Below are positions 35,832 through 42,573 of a stretch of DNA of 64,000 bases, one piece after another. This DNA is from Actinomycetes bacterium. Its GTDB lineage: Bacteria > Actinomycetota > Acidimicrobiia > Acidimicrobiales > Ilumatobacteraceae. Numbering within the stretch: the first letter of the stretch is position 1; each line of letters starts with the position of its first letter. A program made the position numbers and the translations under genes. The stretch lies in NCBI GenBank assembly GCA_025356335.1, contig JANXUF010000115.1, positions 47,123-111,122 on the forward strand. The letters run 5' to 3'. The notes beneath the pieces are model-generated. The model was not told the origin of the DNA. It saw only the letters and a list, made by a program, of their open reading frames with translations, and searched no databases.

Positions 35832-35957
35832 CTAGCGCGCCTCGAACTCCTGCCACTTCCGCCGTCGTCGCTCGAGCTGCTCATCGACCTTGACCGAGGG
35901 CTTTTCGCTGCGCTTTTCGCTGCGCTTGTCGGTGGGTTCATCCGTGGCATCCGCCAT
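35832..35957 (-). CDS. Small charged ORF, 41 aa
   Basis: An ORF of 41 residues with a low-complexity lysine/arginine/glutamate composition (TDKRSEKRSEKPSVKVDEQ, then RRRRKWQEFEA). It is divergent from the DMT transporter gene by 14 bp. The codon third positions are G/C rich and a tandem KRSE duplication is visible. It is unrecognised and may not be translated. Confidence 0.42.
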   Translation of the reverse strand: MADATDEPTDKRSEKRSEKPSVKVDEQLERRRRKWQEFEAR

Positions 35958-35971
35958 CGCCGAACTCTAAC

Positions 35972-36973
35972 GTGGCCGCCATTCGGCTCGTCCGGAGCGC
36001 GATAGGTTGCGGCGTGTCCCTTGTCGTGGCGATTCCGTGCGGCCTCGCCGCAGCGGTGTTCTACGGGATGTCCACAGCGGTACAGCACTCCGTGATCAAT
36101 GCCACCGACGATACATCCACCTCTACCGCCACGAGTACTACGGCCAAAACCCCAACCGAAGCCGCTGCCAACCGGTCTGCTGATGCCAACCGGTCTGCTG
36201 ATGCCAACCGGCTCGTGGGGCTGATCCGCAATCCGCGCTGGTTGATGGGCCTGGCCGGCGACACCATCGGCCTCGTCCTGCAGGTGATCGCCCTGGCCAC
36301 GGGGCCGGTCGTCCTCATCCAGCCACTACTCATCCTGGCGCTACCGATCTCGCTGCCGATCGCCCGGCTGCTCGGTGGTCCTCGTCCGGGGTGGCCCCAA
36401 TACCGCTCCTGCGCCCTGATCATCGCCGGGTTGGCCGCATTCTTCGTACTCGTCGGCGATCCGGGGACGGGTGACGTGCTCGAGATCCGCTCGGCGGTGA
36501 CCACGGTCGGGGCGGTCACGGCGGGCGGGCTGCTGGGGCTCGCTGCGGTCCGGCGGGCCGGGCGCGGGCTGAAGGCGGCCAGCTACGGGGCGATCGCCGG
36601 CGCCTGGTTCGGGATGGTGGCGGTGCTGATGGACGCGGCCGCTACCGCGTGGCGGGCCCACGGCCTGTCCGCCTTCAGCCAGGCGACCGTTTTGGTGCCC
36701 TTGACCGCGCTGATCCTGCTGGGCGCCGCCAGCATCGTGCTGACCCAGGTCTCGTTCCAGATAGGAGCCCTCGCCGCGAGTTTTCCGGCCAACCTCTCGG
36801 CCGATTCGGTCGTCGCGGTCGCGCTCGGCGCGCTGCTGCTGCACGAGCATCTGCCGCTCTCGGCGCTGCACCTGCTCGCCTACGTGCTGTGCCTGGCCGC
36901 CGTGCTGGCGGGCGCCATCCGGCTCGCGGCCGAGCCGTCGGCGGTCGCAGCGCATATCCGTATCGGGCCCTGA
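35972..36973 (+). CDS. DMT-superfamily membrane transporter-like protein
   Basis: A 333-aa protein with about nine to ten hydrophobic helices in the two-halves arrangement of EamA/NIPA-like DMT transporters (AIPCGLAAAVFYGMSTAVQH, TGPVVLIQPLLILALPISLP, FFVLVGDPGTGDV, ALLLHEHLPLSALHLLAYV). The substrate is unknown. A tandem repeat at residues 66-81 (ANRSAD) lies in the first extra-membrane loop. From about 36480 the base composition is visibly more GC-rich (long G/C runs such as GCGGGCCGGGCGCGG) than in neighbouring genes, hinting at transfer; the gene lies inside the remnant island. The start is GTG 35972, or an internal GTG at 36014. Confidence 0.75.
   Translation: MAAIRLVRSAIGCGVSLVVAIPCGLAAAVFYGMSTAVQHSVINATDDTSTSTATSTTAKTPTEAAANRSADANRSADANRLVGLIRNPRWLMGLAGDTIGLVLQVIALATGPVVLIQPLLILALPISLPIARLLGGPRPGWPQYRSCALIIAGLAAFFVLVGDPGTGDVLEIRSAVTTVGAVTAGGLLGLAAVRRAGRGLKAASYGAIAGAWFGMVAVLMDAAATAWRAHGLSAFSQATVLVPLTALILLGAASIVLTQVSFQIGALAASFPANLSADSVVAVALGALLLHEHLPLSALHLLAYVLCLAAVLAGAIRLAAEPSAVAAHIRIGP
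36167..36214 (+). repeat. In-frame 18-bp repeat, 2.7 copies, in DMT gene
   Basis: GCCAACCGGTCTGCTGAT at 36167-36184 and 36185-36202, plus a partial third copy at 36203-36214. It encodes ANRSAD repeats in a loop. Confidence 0.95.
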
Positions 36974-37103
36974 CCGGCCGCGAGGCTCAATGGCGATTCG
37001 CACCCGTCCGTCGAATTGGCGTTCAAGGCGAGCGAGATGACGGTGGGGTTCACGGTGGGGGCCCTATGAGAAGGGCAGTGCGGGCTGCTCGACCGTCGAG
37101 ACG

Positions 37104-37402
37104 CTACGCCGTGCGCGTGGCTTCGAAACGGAGAGTTCGCAGAGCGGCCATTGCTCGGTGGGTTGCAGGTTCGACAGCGGTGCGGTGCTCGGCCGTGACG
37201 TGAGCCCAGGCCTCGAGCTCGGAACGAAGAACCCGCAGCAACCTGCCGACGCGTTCGACCGGCATGCCTGAACGGCCGTCCGTCGCCACGTACTCATCTG
37301 CGAGCCGATACGCCAACGTCCGCCCGATCTGCAACTCCACGCCGCTTGCTCCACAGTCATGTACATCCACGTCGGGTCAGACGCCTTCTTGTTCGATTTC
37401 AT
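37104..37402 (-). pseudogene. Frameshifted excisionase-like HTH gene
   Basis: Reading from 37366 on the minus strand, one frame gives MYMTVEQAA and then loses sense; a second frame, entered near 37345, continues ELQIGRTLAYRLADEYV, then MPVERVGRLLRVLRSELEAW and ends at 37104. Joined, they form a helix-turn-helix 17/excisionase domain of the AlpA/Xis type (TVEQAA + ELQIGRTLAYRLA + VGRLLRVLRSELEAW). An indel just after TVEQAA (plus-strand position about 37340-37347) breaks it. Such genes accompany integrases of actinobacterial integrative elements. Confidence 0.65.
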
Positions 37403-37940
37403 CCTCGGCTACCTTCACAACTCATGCCTGCAAAACGCGAATTCGTGAAATCCCTCCACCACCAACGCGAAACGAACGAGCGAAAATGGTGAGATTTTTC
37501 GGATTTCTGCTCCGAATGACTGCCGAACCCGCTTCGCGTTGCACCCTCCACTGATCGCGCCAGGAGTCGCGCCACGGCGCAGCGCGCTGACGCCATCACC
37601 ACAGTCGGCCTGCACCGTCGCCACAGGCCGCCGCCAGGACGCCCGAAGAGACCAGCGGCGCAGCAACCGGCCGTGGGCAGCGACGCTCGCAGTCGTGACA
37701 GTGCTGACAGCTACATCATGCACAATCGAATACCTCCTCGATGACTCAGGCCGGACGGTCCAGAATCCGGCACCGCAAACCACCTGAAGGAGCATCTCCC
37801 CGCCGTTGCGTCACACGAGACCGGAAAGCTGTAAGCGGGAGCGCCGACCGTCCCCCTCCAGCGGTTGCTCAGCCGTCAACGCATGGCGCCAACTTCGATC
37901 AGAACGAGCCCGACGTCCCCGAGGATCGCAGCAAGCGAGT
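37403..37940. other. 538 bp without a supported gene
   Basis: Several overlapping open frames exist on both strands, but none shows a family pattern. One + strand frame (37539-37787) contains a hydrophobic run ending in a lipobox-like LTATSC and a short tail; it may be a leftover lipoprotein fragment. Otherwise nothing recognised. Confidence 0.5.
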
Positions 37941-38184
37941 GTGAACTACGGCGCTGTCTCCGTCGCTGTCGCGGTTGCGCAGCAAGGTGGCGACGTCCTC
38001 GTAGCCGCCGAGTTGTTGGCCAGCCTCGACGGGCCGGCAGATGACGATCCCGAAACGGTACGTGCCCAATGGCGCGATGAGCTCGAGCGACGAGCGACGG
38101 GCGAAGCGGGTGTTGACGGGAGACTCCAGCGGCGAAGACCGGGACAGTCTCCGTCAGCGGCCTGCCGACACACTCAACGGGTGA
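37941..38184 (+). pseudogene. Antitoxin-like (addiction-module component) broken by a 7-bp duplication
   Basis: From GTG 37941 the frame reads to VAAELLASLDGPADDDPETV and RAQWRDELERRA, the pattern of the short addiction-module component family (antitoxins paired with RelE-like toxins). At 38085-38098 the heptamer GAGCGAC is perfectly duplicated (38085-38091 and 38092-38098). If one copy is removed, the reading continues ERRAKRVLTGDSSGEDRDSL and ends LRQRPADTLNG at the TGA 38182-38184, the natural C-terminus. The duplication therefore explains the break. Confidence 0.68.
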
Positions 38185-38202
38185 CCAAATCGGGACGCGG
38201 AC

Positions 38203-38352
38203 ATGCTCCACGCCTATCGCAACCCGATTCGCGTCCTCGATGTCCTCGGCGACCTCGTCGTGCTCATCGGAGCAGACACAGCCGGTCGCCTCCTCGACGT
38301 CGGTCTGGGCGGCGCCGAGGGTGTCGAGTTCATCCCAGCACGTCGTGTCGGC
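38203..38352 (+). pseudogene. Toxin-like fragment (DUF4258/BrnT-like)
   Basis: Directly after the antitoxin-like gene, MLHAYRNPIRVLDV, VVLIGADTAGRLLDVGL and EGVEFI resemble the middle of small toxin-like proteins (pattern HAYRNPIRV - IGAD-AGRLL-VG). The long + frame continues to 38847, but with no likeness beyond about 38350. The upstream codons in this frame run into the antitoxin stop. A decayed partner of a TA pair is the simplest reading. Confidence 0.42.
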
Positions 38353-38439
38353 GGGCACTCGACAAGATCACGGGATCCGCGCCATCAACGTACTTTGATA
38401 CAACGAGCGAGGTTCACATGTGCGCGCTCGATGTTGGGT

Positions 38440-38661
38440 TCAAGGATTCGCGTCGACCGTAAGCCCCCTCACCATCACCACGCCGCCGAAGTTACTGAGG
38501 ACATCGAACCCGTTGTTCCGGGCGACATGACGAACCGTGCGTCCGAAGACCTCTTCACGATGGCTGAGAGCGCAGACCTGCCGTCCTGCCTCGAGCGTCA
38601 TCTCATCGAGAATTTGGGCAGTCGTCTTGTACGAGTGACCAAACCTCCGCAGCATCCACAC
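38440..38661 (-). CDS. Hypothetical small protein, 73 aa
   Basis: The ORF reads MWMLRRFGHSYKTTAQILDE and VCALSHREEVFGRTVRHVA, ending VVMVRGLTVDANP. Amino-acid composition is balanced, but no family is recognised, no Shine-Dalgarno is evident and part of it covers the rnpB-like repeat at 38461-38485. It could be the C-terminal or middle part of a degraded gene. Confidence 0.3.
   Translation of the reverse strand: MWMLRRFGHSYKTTAQILDEMTLEAGRQVCALSHREEVFGRTVRHVARNNGFDVLSNFGGVVMVRGLTVDANP
38461..38485 (+). repeat. Imperfect direct copy of the rnpB 3' end (candidate attachment-site remnant)
   Basis: 38461-38485 matches 35106-35130 (the P1 3' strand of rnpB and the next 9 bases) at 21 of 25 positions in the same orientation, including blocks CCTCACC and TCACCACGC. 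The region between holds the integrase, excisionase and toxin-antitoxin remnants, as expected between attL and attR of an element inserted at the 3' end of rnpB. Confidence 0.45.
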
Positions 38662-38678
38662 GGTGTACGTTTCCCAGT

Positions 38679-38936
38679 ATGCAGATCTACGCCGACCCCG
38701 CGAAGCGGAGTTACTACGAGAAACTGTTGGCTGACGCGAGACGTGCCGCCATGCTCATCCGCCGTGGTCAGACCTGGATGCGGGAATCCGAACGCGTCGA
38801 AATCATCGACGAGCGCCCGATATGGGATGTCTACGCCTGCTTCGTGAGAATCACCAAGGCGAACGGAGCCACCTCCTGCGCAGCGCTCCCGCCCCACTAC
38901 ATCGTCGACAATTTCATGCTCTGCCCGCAGACATAG
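38679..38936 (+). CDS. Hypothetical protein, 85 aa
   Basis: The reading frame has G/C-rich third positions and a balanced composition: MQIYADPAKRSYYEKLLADA, then RRGQTWMRESERVEIIDERP and a C-terminal half with CFVRITKANGA. No known family. It is probably a real small gene with a charged helical N-terminus; there is no clear Shine-Dalgarno. Its last codons run into a 13-bp tandem repeat. Confidence 0.45.
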   Translation: MQIYADPAKRSYYEKLLADARRAAMLIRRGQTWMRESERVEIIDERPIWDVYACFVRITKANGATSCAALPPHYIVDNFMLCPQT

Positions 38937-38990
38937 CCCCCAGACATAGCCCCAGACAGAGCTCACAGACAGAGCGCACAGACAGAGATC
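38928..38990 (+). repeat. 12/13-bp tandem repeat, 5 copies
   Basis: CAGACA starts at 38928, 38941, 38953, 38966 and 38979; the units read CAGACATAGCCCC in the first copies and CAGACAGAGNNCA later. It covers the stop codon of the preceding ORF and the intergenic gap to the LAL regulator. Confidence 0.85.
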
Positions 38991-39026
38991 CCAGCCAGAA
39001 CGGGCTGGCGCGTCGAATCGGCCTCA

Positions 39027-41605
39027 TCACATCGCCGTATCGTTCGCAGCCGAGAGTTCGTCGAGGGCAGCGGACAACTCGTCGCGCCCGCCGATACCCA
39101 TGCGCCGGTAGACGCGAAGCAGGTAGTTGCCAACCGTCCGAACGGACAGGTGCAGCTGCTCGCTGATCTGGCGATCGGAGAGGCCGTCGGCGGCCAGGCG
39201 CGCGACCAGCTGCTCGCCAGGGCGCAACGGAACCGAAGGAGATATCGCCGCGCCAAGTGGCACGAAGAGCACTGCCGCCGGAAAGCCGCTGAGCAACCTC
39301 GCAGCTCGGCGCTGGACCGCACCACATTGGCGTGCAGCGTCCGTTGCCGATAGCCGAGCTACCGCGCTGATCGCGACCTCTGCGGCCCACACCGCGAAGT
39401 TCTGCAGTTCCAGTTCGCCCGAGAGCAGTGCGAGTCGCTGACCGTCTGCTGCGCAGTCGGCGTGCCGTGCTTGCAGCGACGAGAGCGGCGTGTCCAGCCG
39501 GCCCGAAAGTACGCCGATCCGCCGGATGTCGTCCAACGTGGCTTCACCGAGGCGAACGAGATCGTGCAGATACGCCTGTTCGGCAACCGTCACACCGTCG
39601 ACGGCGCAGTTCACGACGCCGTGCCGGAGCAGGCTCACGGCCCCGGTCCGATCACCCCCAGCGATCCGGAGAGCAGCAGCTGCACGGTCGGTCTCCCATG
39701 CGAAGACGCGACCGGCTGGAGGTTGCGTCGTCCGCTCGATGATGCGCCGCGCCGCATCGCCTTCGCCCAGCACGAGGGAGGCGAAGGCAGTCCTGGCAGC
39801 GCACAGCGAGACCGGCAGCATGTTCTCCTGATGGACAAACACGGCGGATGCCTCCCGAAAGTGATCGAGGGCCGCACGACCGTCACCGTTCGCAAGGCGT
39901 TCAGAGCCCAGCGCCAGCAGCGCCCATCCGGTGCTGGACCCCTGTCCACCACGGTTCCGTTCGAGTAGTCGGCGGGCAATCGCCGTGCCCTGGGCGGGCC
40001 AGCACCCTCGACAAGCACGAACGATTCGAGCCCGCCGGCATTCATCTCGTCTACTCCGCTGCGCAGAATCGCCAGCGCTTCGGAATATCGTCCGGCTCGC
40101 AGGGCTCCGAGCGCCTGGATATCGGGCAGATCAGCAGTGGTCGCTTCGCTACCGGAAACGAGACGGAGCTCGCCGCTCACCACCTGCAGCAGATTGTCGA
40201 CTTCGCCGACAACTGCATCGTTCAGCAGTGCAAAGGCATCGGCATCCTTGCCGAGGTTCCAGAACAGGTTCTTGGCGCGAAGGGCGACGCACCGGACACG
40301 GAGCGTGTCATCCAGCGCTTCGAGGGCGGCATCCGCCAGCAGGGCTTCCGTCACCTCACCGTCGCCAGCACGAAATCGAAAGCCGGCAAGCAACATCGCC
40401 GTTTCCGGCGACGGATCGGCGTCGTGCGCAGCGCTGGCGAACCGTTCGGCGGCGATGACATCTCCCATCGCCATGGCCTCGTTCGCGGCGGCGCTCAAGC
40501 TGGCAGCTGACTGACCGACGCCGGCTTCGAGCCGCCATGTGGCGATTCGCAGATCGACGTCGCGCGCCGATCCCCTGAGCGCCTCGAGCGCATCGGCGAG
40601 CCGTCTGCGCAGATTCCTCGCCCGCAACGGGAGCAAGCGCTGACGCGCCGTCTCGGCGTACAACGGATGCGCAACGACGACTTCGACGCGCTCGCCAGTC
40701 GTCACCGCTTGAATCAGACGTCGGCGCTCGAGTCGATTCAACGCGTCCGTCAACCCCAGCAATTCCAACACTTCGATGCCGATCGGCTCGGCGATGGCGA
40801 TGGTTTCGAGGCACCGTCGCTCGACGTCGTTCAGCGTCCCGATTCGCCCGCTGACCAGTTCACCGAGACGGCTCGATGATCGCGGCATCCGCCCGAGCCG
40901 CCAGCCACCCCGGCCGTCAGCGAACAGCGCGTTGTCGTCGACGGCTGCCATCAGCAGTTCGCGGGTGAAGAGTGGATTTCCACCAGACTCAGCAAAGAGG
41001 CGGGCAGCAGTCGTCTCGTCGACCGGACCATCGAGCGCCGTTCTGACGAACGCGTCGTGTTCTGCTCGGCCGAGCCCGACAAGGTCCACCCGCGTCAGCC
41101 TGGTGTCACGCCAGAGCGGAGTTCCCGCGTTCGAGCCGGACGAATAGATGTTCGAGGCGATCACGACAACGACGTTGGAACTGGCGATGAGATGCTGCAC
41201 AAGCGTAAGGGAGGCGTTGTCGAGGAGGTCGGCATTGTCGACCATCAGGCACAACGGCTCGCCATGCGACATCGACTCGTACACCCGACGGATGATCGTG
41301 GCGGTGTCGATCTCGTCGGGAGCGTGGGCGCGGAGCATCGATGCGGCGGCGCCGAAGGGGATCGAACTCGCCGCTCGACTTCCGATGATTCGAGCAGTCC
41401 GCCAGCCGTGACCCTCCGCAATATCGACGCAGGCCGTGGCCAGGCGTGTCTTGCCGACACCAACGTCTCCGACGATCGCCAAGCCGGCGTCGACGTCCGC
41501 AGCTGCGTGGCGATGGGCCACGAGTAGAGACCGGAAGCGGTCGACGATGGCTTCCCGACCGATCAGTGGCCAGTCATGCGCAAACCGCTCTTGCGCTGTT
41601 GTCAC
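39027..41605 (-). pseudogene. LAL-type LuxR regulator interrupted by a 1-bp frameshift
   Basis: The ORF begins at GTG 41605 with the AAA+/STAND module: Walker A AIVGDVGVGKTRLA, Walker B LCLMVDNADLLDNASL and SGGNPLFTRELL, followed by TPR-like helices. Near plus position 39993 the frame changes: up to FVLVEGAGP is in one frame, and AQGTAIARRLLERNRGG (upstream of the 39842 ORF) continues in the next. The C-terminus has an intact LuxR helix-turn-helix (LAADGLSDRQISEQLHLSVR, then TVGNYLLRVYRRMGIG). One missing G in a GGCCCGCCCAGG context would restore about 859 aa. It is either a real pseudogene or a base-call error. Confidence 0.82.
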
Positions 41606-41711
41606 ACCATCGGAATGTACCCGAGTGTGTGCACGAGGGTGCTGGTGGAAAAGCGAAGTGGAGTAGGCGGTACGGTGTCGCCGCCTCGGTACAACCTGGT
41701 CTGATGGGTGG

Positions 41712-42524
41712 ATGAGACGAAACCGCACCCCCCTGACGGCCCTCCTGCTCGCCGCAACCTCGCTCGTGGCTCTCAGCGCCTGTAGCTCCAACAGCAAGTC
41801 GATCGCCAGCACCACGTCTGGCGCCACTACCCCAGCGACGACCACCGCCGGCACGGCCGCAACGGCGAAGACGACCGTGCCCGCAACGACGAACGCTCCA
41901 GCCACAACACGTGGAGACACAACGATCGCGGCGACGACACCGCAGACGGTGGCCGACACGGTCGCCGAGACGTCGCCGGCGACCAACGAGACGGCGACGA
42001 CGATCTCACGCCAACAGCTCGAAACGGCGCTGCACACCCTGCTGTTGACACCGCAGGAGGTCGGCCCGAACTTCGTGCTCGACACCTTCACCACGCCGCC
42101 GGGCTCGACACCGTGTGGCATCAACGTCGACGGTCAGGTTCCCTCGATCGCCCTCACCGGAACGCAGATCGTTCACCCGAACCCGGACCTGGCGATGATC
42201 GAGGAGATTCGCGGCTATGGCTCCACTGCCGAGGCGAAGAACGCCTACGACCTCGCAACGACCGGATTCTCCTGCGGCAAGACGGACACCCTGACGCTCG
42301 GAAACCCGACCGACGTCTCCGGTGACCTGAAGGTTCCATCGATCGCAGTCACTGTCAGCGGCGGCGACGTCGATGGAGTGATCGTCATCGCGCTCGTCAC
42401 CGATGCGATCGTCGTCTTCCAGTTCCAGTCGGTCACCGGTGCCCCGCAGTCGCCTGATGCCCCGAACCCGATCGATGTGTCGGCGGCGGGACTCGCCAAG
42501 ATCCAGAAGTTCATCGACGGTTGA
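41712..42524 (+). CDS. Secreted lipoprotein
   Basis: A 270-aa protein. The signal peptide (RRNRTPLTALLLAATSLVAL) ends in the lipobox LSACSS, so it is a lipoprotein. A Thr/Ala-rich stretch (about 30-97) is followed by a globular domain with two Cys (STPCGINVDG and TTGFSCGKT) likely forming a disulfide and a C-terminal region of beta strands (KVPSIAVTVSGGDVDGVIVI). It resembles the extracellular sensor domains of actinobacterial kinases, but no family is certain. It lies between two LAL regulators, divergent from the first (106-bp gap) and convergent with the second. Confidence 0.75.
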   Translation: MRRNRTPLTALLLAATSLVALSACSSNSKSIASTTSGATTPATTTAGTAATAKTTVPATTNAPATTRGDTTIAATTPQTVADTVAETSPATNETATTISRQQLETALHTLLLTPQEVGPNFVLDTFTTPPGSTPCGINVDGQVPSIALTGTQIVHPNPDLAMIEEIRGYGSTAEAKNAYDLATTGFSCGKTDTLTLGNPTDVSGDLKVPSIAVTVSGGDVDGVIVIALVTDAIVVFQFQSVTGAPQSPDAPNPIDVSAAGLAKIQKFIDG

Positions 42525-42538
42525 GCGGGCAGTCTGGT

Positions 42539-42572
42539 CACCGCTCCCTGCTGGGCGACAGAGGGAGCGGTG
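42539..42572. terminator. Bidirectional hairpin terminator
   Basis: CACCGCTCCCT (42539-42549) and AGGGAGCGGTG (42562-42572) form an 11-bp stem with a 12-nt loop between the converging stops of the lipoprotein (42524) and the second LAL gene (42574). No long T-tract. Confidence 0.6.
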
Positions 42573-42573
42573 G

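Noticed and set aside
37415..37795. 126-aa minus-strand ORF in the island gap
   Set aside because: Arg/Ser/Val-rich, no start signal or motif; not distinguishable from noise in high-GC DNA.
38353..38847. Continuation of the toxin-like plus frame as a 214-aa gene
   Set aside because: Likeness stops near 38350 and the rest overlaps another ORF on the minus strand and the 85-aa gene; treated as read-through of a decayed gene.
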